The notes beneath the pieces are model-generated. The model was not told the origin of the DNA, did not search any database, and was given only the letters and a program-made list of their open reading frames with translations. Source: CAIMMJ01 sp037131955 (GTDB lineage: Bacteria > Bacteroidota > Bacteroidia > UBA4408). From it: a stretch of DNA of 34,006 nucleotides. The DNA lies in the NCBI GenBank assembly GCA_037131955.1, contig JBAXQC010000027.1, forward strand, positions 1 to 34,006. Direction: 5' to 3'. Shown in pieces: positions 16,890 to 25,430 of the stretch (the stretch's first letter is position 1; each line of letters begins with the position of its first letter). The translations under genes and the position numbers were made by a program.

Positions 16890-18317
16890 ATGAAAAAATC
16901 AATACTATTAATTTTGCCTTTTTTTGCACTGATTTTTGCTGCCAAATCTCAGCCTGTGGCCAATGGAAGTTTTGAAAATTGGAATACAAATGTGTATTAT
17001 GAGGAACCAAATTTTGGAATGACCACAAATCTTCAATCCTATTTTTTAATACAACAAGGCAATGTTGAAAAAAGCACAGAGTCTTTTTCTGGAAATTATG
17101 CAGCAAAATTCTCTACTGTTAGCAATGGAATAGATACCATTCAAGGAGCTTTGTTTGTAGGAAGCCCTAATAGTTCAACTATTAATGGCGGAATTCCTAT
17201 AAATGTTAGACCTTTAAATTTTCTTTTTGATGCCAAGTATTCTATTCAGCCGAATGATACAGCACGTTTGTTTGTAGCATTTAAAAAATCTGGTTTCCCA
17301 GGAGCATTGGGCTTAGTGATTGTAAGTCTTACAGGCACACAAAGCACTTATCAAACGCTATCAACTCCCATCATTTGGTTAGACCCCATATTAGTGCCAG
17401 ATACGATGGTTGCCTTTATTTCTAGTTCTAATTTTGATTATCCTGCAATTCCTGGAAGCGAACTTTTTGTAGATAACATAAACTTTACTGGCGCTGTAGG
17501 AGCTCCATCAACGGATTTTGAAAGCTGGAATGCTATAGAGAGCGAAGAGCCAGACAATTGGAGCACACCAAATTTTGTACTGTTGAATCAGACGCCTTGT
17601 GTAACTAAAAGTACAGATGCTTTTGATGGACAATTTGCAATGAAAATAGAAACCATTGTATCTACTTATGCCGATACCCTTGGGTTTGCGACCAATGGTT
17701 ATTTTGCAAGTCCTTTTGCAGGAGGTATGGCCGTTACACAAAATCCACAGTTAATTACCGGATATTACAAATATAATTCAGTAGGACCAGACACAGCATT
17801 GGTTGGTGTTTTCGTTACCAAATACGATCCAATACTAGGACAAACTGTTCGTTTAGATTCCATGTTGATTTATCTTTTACCAACCAATAGTTACCAGCCT
17901 TTTATAGTTCCTCTTTTCTATAATTCATTTCCATTGGCAGATACCCTAAACATAACTTTTGCTTCTAGTAATTTTGAAAACAATAATAATTTTGTTGGAA
18001 TAGGAAGTGTTTTGTTGGTAGATAACATTGAGGTTGCATATAATTCAGTTTCTAGTGGTGCATTTGAATCAACAAAGACTTTGGACGTTTTTCCAAATCC
18101 AGCTAATAATAAGCTTGTTGTAAATGGTAAATATTTAAATTCTCAAGGCCATTTTAAATTGTTTGATTGCAAAGGAAGTTTGGTGTTAGAAAAATCCTTA
18201 ACAAACTTTGTCAATGGTAATAGTATTGACCTTAGTGATGTTTCTGATGGCATTTATATATATCAAATCAATTCTGCTCTTGAAAATAAAAATGGCAAAA
18301 TTGTAGTTAAGCACTAA
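16890..18317 (+). CDS. Secreted protein with type A T9SS sorting domain and two jelly-roll-like repeats
   Basis: The 475-residue product has a signal peptide (cut near AAKSQ|P). Two related modules of about 180 residues follow: the first opens NGSFENWN (about 25-200), the second STDFESWN (about 207-390). Each contains EEPDNW/EEPNFG, a STDAFDGQFAMKIET-like segment and a final LFVDNINF or LLVDNIEV, the pattern of carbohydrate-binding jelly rolls found in Bacteroidota secreted proteins. Residues about 400-475 are a type A CTD: DVFPNPANNKLVV, DLSDVSDGIYIYQI, GKIVVKH. It is exported by the T9SS; the ligand is unknown and glycan binding is inferred. It has its own -7 box and appears monocistronic. 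Confidence 0.9.
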   Translation: MKKSILLILPFFALIFAAKSQPVANGSFENWNTNVYYEEPNFGMTTNLQSYFLIQQGNVEKSTESFSGNYAAKFSTVSNGIDTIQGALFVGSPNSSTINGGIPINVRPLNFLFDAKYSIQPNDTARLFVAFKKSGFPGALGLVIVSLTGTQSTYQTLSTPIIWLDPILVPDTMVAFISSSNFDYPAIPGSELFVDNINFTGAVGAPSTDFESWNAIESEEPDNWSTPNFVLLNQTPCVTKSTDAFDGQFAMKIETIVSTYADTLGFATNGYFASPFAGGMAVTQNPQLITGYYKYNSVGPDTALVGVFVTKYDPILGQTVRLDSMLIYLLPTNSYQPFIVPLFYNSFPLADTLNITFASSNFENNNNFVGIGSVLLVDNIEVAYNSVSSGAFESTKTLDVFPNPANNKLVVNGKYLNSQGHFKLFDCKGSLVLEKSLTNFVNGNSIDLSDVSDGIYIYQINSALENKNGKIVVKH

Positions 18318-18560
18318 TACTTTTTTTGTAAATATTTTTCAGTTTTTTAATTCTAAGGATTATGTTATTGCTTTTTGCCTTTGTTTAGGATTAATAATTT
18401 TTTTTGAAAAGTTAGCAACCAAGAGCAGCAGGTGGGGTTTGTAAATTAATAATTGGAATAGCTCCCAAATATATAAATAGGGAGTAGAATATTAATTCTT
18501 GATTGCAAATTTTGCTTAGCAAAGGTTCCTTCAAATAATACAGGTTTTGGATGAGTATAA
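18318..18560. other. Intergenic stretch without recognised gene
   Basis: This AT-rich spacer lies between the type A cargo gene and the rnpB terminator. The only structure noted is a short CTCCC/GGGAG stem (18462-18484) with a 13-nt AT-rich loop and no T-run. No open frame or RNA family is recognised. Confidence 0.6.
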
Positions 18561-18568
18561 AAATAAAA

Positions 18569-18591
18569 AAAGCTGCTATTACAGCAGCTTT
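18569..18591 (-). terminator. Intrinsic terminator of rnpB
   Basis: The stem AAAGCTGCT (18569-18577) / AGCAGCTTT (18583-18591) has a 5-nt loop. On the minus strand it is followed by a T-rich run (complement of 18557-18570), placing it directly after the RNase P RNA 3' end. Confidence 0.85.
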
Positions 18592-18599
18592 AATGTCCT

Positions 18600-18990
18600 T
18601 TTAAATTTTGTAAGCCGGGTTCTGTTAGATTTTATTTTCATAAAACCTTCTTGTTATTTATCTGGGATTTTGGTTGCCCAAAACCTCTAACGATCTACCC
18701 ACAAGGTAAGGCAAGCTACCCTTTATTCTGTTGCAAAAACAGAAAATCCCTGTCTATTTGATCTTTCAACCCATAAGGTTTACCCCAAATAATTGTCACC
18801 AACTATTTCTGTGAGCTCTTACCTCACATTTTCACCCTTATTTGCCTAAGCAAACGGTTATTTTCTGTGGCACTGGCTGTATGTTTTTAATTTCTCAAAA
18901 ACATCCTTCCCGTTAGGAAGTATGGCGCTTTGCGTTGCCCGGACTTTCCTACCCATTAATAAATTAATGAATCAACAAGAACCAATTTTA
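18600..18990 (-). ncRNA. rnpB: RNase P RNA component, bacterial class A
   Basis: This is the catalytic RNA that matures tRNA 5' ends. On the minus strand the 5' conserved segment GTAGGAAAGTCCGGGC (complement of 18937-18952) continues into CAACGCAAAGCGCCATAC. The central AAGGGTGAAAATGTGAGG and GTAAGAGCTCACAG elements (about 18804-18840) and GGGTAGATCGTTAGAGG (about 18685-18702) follow. The 3' end is ACAGAACCCGGCTTA (18611-18625), which pairs with the 5' core. All five conserved regions are present in order. Ends are approximate. It lies right after comB on the same strand, with a -7 box inside the end of comB and a terminator downstream. Confidence 0.95.
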
Positions 18991-18997
18991 AAGAACA

Positions 18998-19741
18998 TTA
19001 CAAAAGTACGTTGTTTTGTTGTGTTTCTTTTACAATAAATCCATTTTTATCCAAAATGGGAAGCACATTTAATTTGTTTACAGATAAACAAAATTCTATG
19101 TCTTTTTGCAGATTTAGTTTGCCTAAGCGTTCTCTGTGTGATGAGTCTTTTAAAAAGTTTTCTAAATCATCTTTTGCACGATCATAAAGTAGTATTGCTG
19201 CTCTTGTGGAATCGCAGGAAGTTACAAACATTAAAGAATTCAGCAATTCTTTAGCCACAGCACCGGCAAATAAAGTATCTTCTAGGTTAAATTTATCCTT
19301 CCAGCCTGCACACAAGACCAACACATTTTTTTTTAGCCTCAAAAGATATTCAGTTACTGAATTTAAGTTTACAAATGCACCTATAATTATGCTCTCGGCT
19401 TGGTAGGCAGATTTTATTGCCTTGGTTCCATTTGTTGTAGTAAGTGCAATATTTTTTCCTTTTAATTTATCCTCCATAAAAGAAAAAGGAGAATTGCCCA
19501 ATTCAAATCCTTCTAGAACTTCGCCGTTTCTTTCGCCTGCAACAACAAATCCTTTTTGGCTATAACTTTTGGCTTCTTCAATAGTTTCTACAGGCATAAT
19601 TGAGTTTACACCATTTGCAATTCCCGCACATATTGCCGATGTTGCCCTAAGCACATCAACAACAACCACAACTTGATTTTCCTCTTGAAATAATGGATAA
19701 GAGTGTGGCGAAAAACACACTTGTATATTGGGTTTAAACAT
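18998..19741 (-). CDS. comB: 2-phosphosulfolactate phosphatase (ComB family)
   Basis: The 247-residue cytosolic enzyme hydrolyses 2-phosphosulfolactate to sulfolactate, known from coenzyme M synthesis in archaea. Visible family motifs are VVVVDVLRATSAICAGIANG (about residues 24-43), AGERNGEVLEGFELGNSPF (about 68-86), ALTTTNGTKAI (about 98-108) and LCAGWKDKFNLEDTLFAGAV (about 142-161). Bacteria with comB usually do not make coenzyme M; in Bacteroidota a plausible use is the sulfonate pool (sulfolactate or cysteate) feeding sulfonolipids, but no other gene of such a route is in the window. The rnpB promoter lies within its last codons and immediately beyond. Normal length. Confidence 0.9.
   Translation of the reverse strand: MFKPNIQVCFSPHSYPLFQEENQVVVVVDVLRATSAICAGIANGVNSIMPVETIEEAKSYSQKGFVVAGERNGEVLEGFELGNSPFSFMEDKLKGKNIALTTTNGTKAIKSAYQAESIIIGAFVNLNSVTEYLLRLKKNVLVLCAGWKDKFNLEDTLFAGAVAKELLNSLMFVTSCDSTRAAILLYDRAKDDLENFLKDSSHRERLGKLNLQKDIEFCLSVNKLNVLPILDKNGFIVKETQQNNVLL
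19001..19008 (-). promoter_or_regulatory. -7 box (TACTTTTG) of rnpB inside the 3' end of comB
   Basis: The minus strand reads TACTTTTG, a perfect TAnnTTTG, a few nt before the expected RNase P RNA 5' end. It overlaps the last codons of comB. A TTG further upstream (24-nt spacing) is a poor -33 match. Confidence 0.5.
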
Positions 19742-19799
19742 CTTTTTTGTTTGGTATTACAATTTCACTGCAATGAATAAAAAAAAATCCATTAAACAA

Positions 19800-19826
19800 A
19801 AAAGGCAGAAATAAATTCTGCCTTTT
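19800..19826. terminator. Bidirectional-looking terminator hairpin
   Basis: AAAAGGCAGAA (19800-19810) pairs with TTCTGCCTTTT (19816-19826) around a 5-nt loop. It follows the stop of the minus-strand T9SS cargo gene (19851) and precedes comB, also minus strand, so it separates the two. Confidence 0.85.
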
Positions 19827-19850
19827 ATTAAATAAAATAGTGCTTTTATA

Positions 19851-21917
19851 CTATTGTTTTATTATTTTTTGTGTAATTGTTTCTTTGTCTGTTAAGCATT
19901 TTACAAAGTATATTCCTTCAGATAATGAAGATAAATCTACATTCACCAAACTACTGTTGTTGTTTGATAAAAACATTAATTCTTTTCCTAAATTATCTAC
20001 AACTGTAATAGTTTTTAATGATTCTCCATTTGTAATTGTAACAATGGAATGAGTAGGATTAGGTGAAAAACTAAATTTAGTTGAATTTTTAGCTGAAATT
20101 GATGTTGTAATACAGTCTTCGCAAGACGAAAAACACACTGTTGGCAATGCAAAAACATCTGTTTGAGGCACAGATAAAATTCTGTTAAAGCCGCTAAATC
20201 CATCATCAACACCGCATATCGAAGAAACTGATTCAAATACTGTTCCGTTTACAAATTTATATTGAATAATTGCTGTGGTATCTAAACTAACATCTGCCTT
20301 AAAAATTCCTCCTCCAATATTTGTCATAGGATTTGCTGTGGTGCTAAAACTATTAAAGCTACCCGATAAAAATACTCCTTGTGCCGAAATATTTTCTTGC
20401 GACATATTCACATAAAATGTAACCTGAGCTAAAGCTGGTAAAACACAATCGCTGCAAGAACTAAAACAAACAGTTGGTAAAATTGTGGTTGTATTAGGGG
20501 CAATAACACTTCTATTGTATCCTCCAAAGCCATTATTAACACCGCAAGTTGCAGGAACAGTTTCTTGAAATGTGAAACCATTTCCATTAATAAAAACATA
20601 TTGAGCAGTTACACCGGCATCTATTGCAATTGTTGCTTCATAAATGCCACCACCTATGGATAACATAGGATTTGCCGAAGCATTAAAACCGTTGAAAGTG
20701 CCCGCAACAAAAACTCCTGCTGCACTAACCGTTTGCTGAGACATGTTTACTCTAAAAGTTAAATTAATTGTATTTGGAACTACACAATTTATACATTCTC
20801 CAAAACATACTGTTGGCAATACAAGAGGCTCTGCAAACACAGTTAAATTTCGATCGAATCCGCCAACGCCATTATCAACACCACAGGCTTGAGGTACAAT
20901 TTCTCCAAATACAAAATCATTACCATTAATAAATTTATACCTAACTGTTGTATTCTCTTCAATGGCAATAGTTGTTTCATAAATTCCTGCGCCCACCGAA
21001 GTTAATATATTGGCGGTAGTGCTAAACCCGTTAAATGTACCCGCAATATGAACTCCACTTGTGCTAACTGTTTGTTGAGACATATTTACTCTAAAGGTAA
21101 CATTTACTGTGGCTACAGGTGCAGATGCTACCGAGTAAGAATAATTTAATCCACTGTTGTTCTCAAGATTTAACGTTGCTAAATCTGCTTCAACAGACAA
21201 TGGATTTGTAAGCGTAAATGTAGTGGTTAATAAATAATAGTTTACCACTGCGCCGGCAGCTTGCCCCGGAATAGTTACTGTTCCTGAGGTTGAGCCAGGG
21301 CCACCAATAAATGTTCCTTCAACAACAGTAGAGGTTACAAAACCATCTGTACTGTAACGAACATATACTTTTTCTTGTGGAGATGGAGCTGAAGCCAGGT
21401 TAAATGTAATAACTACAGGAACATTTTGAGATACGGCGTTTGCCAATGGATTTTGAGAAACTGCATTGGCCCCAGCAAATAAAACCGGTGCATTGTTGGT
21501 TTCCATCATCACACCAGAAGTACTTTGATAACCAACATTCTTTAACCTAAAGGTATAAAAGTGATTTACTGTTGCAGGTGTAGTTAAAAAATTATCACTA
21601 ATTCCTATACTCTCGGCATTCGGATAAAACTCGTAATAGCCAAGCTCATTTATATTGGTTGTTAAACTTGTACCATTTTTTTTCCATCTATTATAACCAT
21701 TGTCTGCCTCAATAACAAACTGATCAGTGGCACTGGTGGCTTGCAAGGTAGTTTTAACATAACCTGCAATGTCTTGGTTCATAATAAAACCAGGGCCATA
21801 CCAACTTGGGTCATATTCTGCATGGAATTTAAACTGTTGAGCTTTAACAAAATTAAAGTTCAAAGTTAAAAATGTGGCAATGAAAATTTTTGCCATAGAA
21901 AATGTAATTTTTTTCAT
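19851..21917 (-). CDS. Secreted three-repeat protein with type A T9SS sorting domain
   Basis: The 688-residue product starts MKKITFSMAKIFIATFL with a signal peptide cut near VKAQ. An N-terminal beta region (about 30-270) is followed by three near-identical modules of about 113 residues. Each opens VTFRVNMSQQTVS, contains AGTFNGFSTTANPM, GGGIYEATIAID and YKFINGN, then a four-Cys tail (ACGV ... VCFGECINC). The AGTFNGF and YKFINGN signatures recall starch-binding/E-set modules of the CBM20/48 type. The last ~75 residues are a type A CTD (FSFSPNPTHSIVTI ... LSEGIYFVKCL ... QKIIKQ). Glycan binding is likely but inferred; no catalytic domain is seen. The longer frame from 21950 is rejected because its start codon overlaps a -7 box. 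Confidence 0.9.
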   Translation of the reverse strand: MKKITFSMAKIFIATFLTLNFNFVKAQQFKFHAEYDPSWYGPGFIMNQDIAGYVKTTLQATSATDQFVIEADNGYNRWKKNGTSLTTNINELGYYEFYPNAESIGISDNFLTTPATVNHFYTFRLKNVGYQSTSGVMMETNNAPVLFAGANAVSQNPLANAVSQNVPVVITFNLASAPSPQEKVYVRYSTDGFVTSTVVEGTFIGGPGSTSGTVTIPGQAAGAVVNYYLLTTTFTLTNPLSVEADLATLNLENNSGLNYSYSVASAPVATVNVTFRVNMSQQTVSTSGVHIAGTFNGFSTTANILTSVGAGIYETTIAIEENTTVRYKFINGNDFVFGEIVPQACGVDNGVGGFDRNLTVFAEPLVLPTVCFGECINCVVPNTINLTFRVNMSQQTVSAAGVFVAGTFNGFNASANPMLSIGGGIYEATIAIDAGVTAQYVFINGNGFTFQETVPATCGVNNGFGGYNRSVIAPNTTTILPTVCFSSCSDCVLPALAQVTFYVNMSQENISAQGVFLSGSFNSFSTTANPMTNIGGGIFKADVSLDTTAIIQYKFVNGTVFESVSSICGVDDGFSGFNRILSVPQTDVFALPTVCFSSCEDCITTSISAKNSTKFSFSPNPTHSIVTITNGESLKTITVVDNLGKELMFLSNNNSSLVNVDLSSLSEGIYFVKCLTDKETITQKIIKQ
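20105..21110 (-). repeat. Three tandem ~340-bp coding repeats
   Basis: Three copies begin near 21110, 20770 and 20430 (reading leftwards), each encoding one CBM-like module of about 113 residues. Similarity is clear in the translated sequence and partly visible at DNA level (for example the GACATRTTTAC segment at each start). Confidence 0.8.
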
Positions 21918-21947
21918 ACTATTACTTTTAAATTTATCTTTAAGTGT

Positions 21948-21955
21948 CAAACATA
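21948..21955 (-). promoter_or_regulatory. -7 box (TATGTTTG) of the three-repeat cargo gene
   Basis: The minus strand reads TATGTTTG, a TAnnTTTG match, 30 nt upstream of ATG 21917. It overlaps the ATG at 21950 of the longer frame. Confidence 0.45.
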
Positions 21956-21972
21956 CACAACATTTTTTTTAA

Positions 21973-23904
21973 ATGGAATTAAGTGAGCAAGTTTTTAAAG
22001 TAATTTTCGATAATTTTAACGGTATTGTTATCGTTCATAATTATGAAGGTGAGATTTTATTATTAAATGATGCAGCCAGAAAAAAGCTGTTTTCAAAGGC
22101 AAAAATAAAATCTGTAAAAAATATTAAGGATTTATTAAATCCAGAAAATGCTGAGCATTTTATTTATTACCAGCATCAGTTATTGGTCAAAAAAAAATTT
22201 GAAGGCAGGTATCACTTTACCAATTATAAATTTGAAAAACTTATTTTCCAATACCAAATTATACCAATAAAATCTGGTGGCAAAGACCTAATAATTTTTC
22301 AAGCTTTTGATATTACCTCATTGTATAACACAGAAAAAGATTTGGCAATGGCCAATACAATGAGTGATTTAAATTTAAACAGATTACACAAAACCTTAAT
22401 AGACCTAGAAAAAGCAAAAGCATTGGCTGAACAATCAATAAAAATAAAGGAAAATTTTTTAGCAAATATTTCTCACGAAATTAGAACTCCAATGAATGGA
22501 ATTATTGGTTTTTCTGATATTTTAGTGAAAACTTTTCCGGAGGTGAAGGAAAAAAAATACTTGCATGCTATAAAGAAAAGTGCTTCTCATTTATTGAATA
22601 TTATCAATGAGATTTTAGATTTTTCAAAATTAGAATCAGGAAGTTTTTCCATAGAAAAATCTGGCTTTTATTTTGACGATGTATTGAACAACATTAAAAG
22701 TATTTTTTCTTTGGAAGCACAAGAAAAAAATATAAATTTTACGATAGAAAATGATGATTTTAAAGGAATAGAATTTTTGGGAGATTCCGGGAGATTACAG
22801 CAAATACTAGTAAATTTAGTAGGTAATGCAATTAAATTTACAGACGAAGGTTTTGTAAAAATTATCCTTAAAATAAAAGATGAAAATGAAAAAAGCTGTA
22901 AAGTTTATTTTGAAGTTACTGACTCGGGAATTGGAATTTCTAAAAAAGATCATATAATTATATTTGAAAGTTTTACTCAATTAAATTCCGGCAACACCAA
23001 AAAATATGGAGGAACTGGCTTGGGCCTTACCATCACAAAACAACTTTTGAAACTTCAACAAAGTGAATTAAATCTAGAGAGCGAATTAAACAAAGGGACT
23101 AAATTCTTTTTTGAAATGGAATTTGATAAAATTGATTCTTCTACACAAAAAGTGTTTAAAGAATTGAATAAGAATAACTATAAAAAAAATAAGGCACATC
23201 ATGTATTAATAGCAGAAGACAATGACATAAATATGTTATTGGCAGAGAAAATTTTAATGGATGCCGGATTTATTGTTTTTAAGGCAGAAAATGGTAGAAA
23301 GGCAATTGAACTTTTCAATTCAAACAAAATAGAATTAATACTTATGGATGTTTCAATGCCAATAATGAATGGTATTGAAGCAACAAAAATAATAAGAAAA
23401 TCGTCAAATGTTCCTATCATTGCCACCACTGCACATGCTTCAAAAGAAGACCAAGAAAAATATTTAACTTTTGGTTTTAATGATTATATTTCAAAACCAT
23501 ACGACAATAATAACCTAACAAAGAAAATTTTAGATTTGCTCGATAATGATCAATCAGAAGGAGTTTTATTTGATGTAGAGTATTCTCAAAAATCTTTGTT
23601 TCAATCTTTAAACAAATTATCTAATGGCGATACCAAATTTATTAACGGTTTAACTTCACTGCTTAAGAAAAAGATACCAGAAATATTAAATGAGATGGAA
23701 ATTGCTTTAGTACAAAAAGACTGGGAGCAGTTTAAAAAAGCAAGCCACAAAATTTTACCCAATATAAGCCTCATGAAATTACCTAGCTTAAAATGGATAA
23801 TTAAAATTGAAGAGTCAAAAACAATCATTAACGATTGGGACGATATTGAACGCAACTTTTACAGGATGAAATCTGAAAGCGAAAACGTTATAAAAAAACT
23901 ATAA
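21973..23904 (+). CDS. Soluble hybrid sensor histidine kinase with PAS, REC and HPt domains
   Basis: The 643-residue protein has no membrane segment. A PAS-like domain (about 5-115, FDNFNGIVIVHNYEGEILLLND) leads by a coiled linker (120-160) to HisKA with the H-box NISHEIRTPMNG (phosphorylated His168). HATPase_c follows (about 270-385): N-box with Asn285, DSGIGI, and GGTGLGL at 346-352. A receiver domain (about 410-525) has acidic EDND, phospho-acceptor Asp459 in LILMDVSMP, a Thr at TTAHAS and Lys508. The end (about 535-643) resembles an HPt domain with SHKILPN (His592). It is a complete intramolecular phosphorelay. No partner regulator lies nearby, so the input and target are unknown. Confidence 0.92.
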   Translation: MELSEQVFKVIFDNFNGIVIVHNYEGEILLLNDAARKKLFSKAKIKSVKNIKDLLNPENAEHFIYYQHQLLVKKKFEGRYHFTNYKFEKLIFQYQIIPIKSGGKDLIIFQAFDITSLYNTEKDLAMANTMSDLNLNRLHKTLIDLEKAKALAEQSIKIKENFLANISHEIRTPMNGIIGFSDILVKTFPEVKEKKYLHAIKKSASHLLNIINEILDFSKLESGSFSIEKSGFYFDDVLNNIKSIFSLEAQEKNINFTIENDDFKGIEFLGDSGRLQQILVNLVGNAIKFTDEGFVKIILKIKDENEKSCKVYFEVTDSGIGISKKDHIIIFESFTQLNSGNTKKYGGTGLGLTITKQLLKLQQSELNLESELNKGTKFFFEMEFDKIDSSTQKVFKELNKNNYKKNKAHHVLIAEDNDINMLLAEKILMDAGFIVFKAENGRKAIELFNSNKIELILMDVSMPIMNGIEATKIIRKSSNVPIIATTAHASKEDQEKYLTFGFNDYISKPYDNNNLTKKILDLLDNDQSEGVLFDVEYSQKSLFQSLNKLSNGDTKFINGLTSLLKKKIPEILNEMEIALVQKDWEQFKKASHKILPNISLMKLPSLKWIIKIEESKTIINDWDDIERNFYRMKSESENVIKKL

Positions 23905-24012
23905 AAACAAAAACCAACTAGTGTTGTTATCAACATTTGTAAATCAATATTTTGAAACAATTTTATTTTACCTTTTATTTGCACTCCAAAATTTAAAAAA
24001 TAATATAACACT

Positions 24013-25155
24013 ATGCCTGCATTTGCTCAAAGCGAAAATCAACAAATGATTGCCGAAATGATAAGAAAATTTGGCGAAACTCATATAAAACCTAAATTTA
24101 TGGAGTGGGACGAAAGTCAGGAATTTCCACTAGAAGTATTTAAAAAGCTTGGAGAATTAGGTCTGATGGGAGTTTTGGTTCCTACAGAGTACGGAGGTTC
24201 TGGATTTGGTTATTTTGAATATGTTACTGCAATTATAGAGCTCGCTAAAGTTTGTGGTTCAATAGGTTTATCAATGGCGGCTCATAATTCATTGTGTACT
24301 GGACATATTCTTGCATTTGGAAACGAAGAGCAAAAGAAAAAATACTTGCCCAAATTAGCTACAGCCGAATGGATTGGTGCTTGGGGCTTAACAGAAGCAA
24401 ACACCGGTTCTGATGCATTGCGAATGAAATGTGTTGCCAAAAAAGAAGGAGAATATTGGGTTTTAAATGGCTCCAAAAATTGGATTACTCATGGTATTAC
24501 AGGAAATGTTGCTGTTGTTTTGGCAAGAACAGGTGAATTATTAGACTCTCACGGAATTACTGCATTTATTGTTGAAAGAACTACTCCAGGGTTTGCAGGC
24601 GGAAAAAAAGAAAATAAGCTTGGAATGCGAGCTTCTGAAACGGCAGAAATGATTTTTACAGATTGCAAAGTTCACGAATCTCAAGTTCTTGGAAATGTTG
24701 GTGATGGTTTTGTGCAAGCCATGAAGATTTTAGACGGCGGAAGAATTTCTATTGCGGCGCTTTCTCTTGGAATAGCAAAGGGAGCTCTTGAGGCCTCTAT
24801 AAAATATGCTAAAGAAAGAGAACAATTTGGTCAAGCAATTGCTAATTTCCAGGCTATATCTTTTAAACTGGCCGACATGGCAACAGAAATTGAAGCTGCC
24901 GAATTGTTAACATTGCAAGCAGCCGACCTAAAAAATAGAGGGCAAAAAATGACCAAAGAAGGTGCTTTTGCAAAATATTATGCCTCAGAAGTTGCGGTAA
25001 AATGTTCTACAGAAGCCGTACAAATTTTTGGTGGATATGGTTACACAAAAGATTTTCCTGCCGAAAAATATTACAGAGATTCTAAACTTTGCACTATTGG
25101 AGAAGGAACTTCTGAAATTCAAAAATTAGTTATTTCGAGAGAAATTTTAAAATAA
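24013..25155 (+). CDS. Acyl-CoA dehydrogenase (short-chain type)
   Basis: The 380-residue FAD enzyme performs the first oxidation of acyl-CoA in beta-oxidation or branched-chain amino-acid breakdown, passing electrons to ETF. It shows GAWGLTEANTGSDA (about 118-131), WVLNGSKNWITHG, GRISIAALSLGIAKGALEASIKYAKEREQFGQ (about 238-269), QIFGGYGYTKDFPAEKYYRD and CTIGEGTSEIQ with the catalytic-base Glu near 364, the position used by short- and medium-chain enzymes. Length and motifs are intact. The chain-length preference cannot be read reliably. The gene is followed by the rpsU promoter in a 57-nt gap. Confidence 0.95.
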   Translation: MPAFAQSENQQMIAEMIRKFGETHIKPKFMEWDESQEFPLEVFKKLGELGLMGVLVPTEYGGSGFGYFEYVTAIIELAKVCGSIGLSMAAHNSLCTGHILAFGNEEQKKKYLPKLATAEWIGAWGLTEANTGSDALRMKCVAKKEGEYWVLNGSKNWITHGITGNVAVVLARTGELLDSHGITAFIVERTTPGFAGGKKENKLGMRASETAEMIFTDCKVHESQVLGNVGDGFVQAMKILDGGRISIAALSLGIAKGALEASIKYAKEREQFGQAIANFQAISFKLADMATEIEAAELLTLQAADLKNRGQKMTKEGAFAKYYASEVAVKCSTEAVQIFGGYGYTKDFPAEKYYRDSKLCTIGEGTSEIQKLVISREILK

Positions 25156-25156
25156 T

Positions 25157-25186
25157 TTGTTTTTAATAATACTTTTAATACTTTTG
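25157..25186 (+). promoter_or_regulatory. rpsU promoter (TTG-N19-TACTTTTG)
   Basis: TTG at 25157-25159 (within TTTG) and TACTTTTG at 25179-25186, separated by exactly 19 nt, are the best match in the window to the Bacteroidota housekeeping promoter. Predicted transcription start is about 20 nt before the rpsU ATG. Confidence 0.8.
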
Positions 25187-25212
25187 CAATCCTAAAAATT
25201 AAAAAACAAAAA

Positions 25213-25404
25213 ATGCTAATTGTACCAGTAAAAGACGGAGAATCAATTGAAAAATCTCTTAAGAAATTCAAGAAGAAAGTTGAAAAAACAGGCTTAATCA
25301 AACAATTACGTGAACGTCAAAAATTCACTAAGCCTTCTGTAGAAGCAAGATTTGAGAAAATTAGAGCTGCTTACAAAGAAAGATTAAAGTCTTCTTTGGA
25401 ATAG
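25213..25404 (+). CDS. rpsU: 30S ribosomal protein bS21
   Basis: The 63-residue basic protein of the small subunit platform has MLIVPVKDGESIEKSLKKFKKK at the start and EARFEKIRAAYKERLKSS at the end, as in Bacteroidota bS21. In this phylum bS21, with bS18 and bS6, helps sequester the 16S 3' tail, which explains the lack of Shine-Dalgarno use. The leader before the ATG (about 25187-25212) is A-rich and has no AGGAGG; some relatives carry a strong one here for autoregulation. It has its own strong promoter, and a terminator hairpin follows before xerC/D. Confidence 0.96.
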   Translation: MLIVPVKDGESIEKSLKKFKKKVEKTGLIKQLRERQKFTKPSVEARFEKIRAAYKERLKSSLE

Positions 25405-25430
25405 TTTCTACTAATAATATTACCTTAAAT

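Noticed and set aside
21918..21950. Eleven-residue N-terminal extension of the three-repeat cargo protein
   Set aside because: Its ATG overlaps the -7 box TATGTTTG, and MKK at 21917 starts a normal signal peptide.
23922..23935. TGTTG/CAACA inverted repeat after the hybrid kinase gene
   Set aside because: The stem is only 5 bp with no T-run; too weak to call a terminator.
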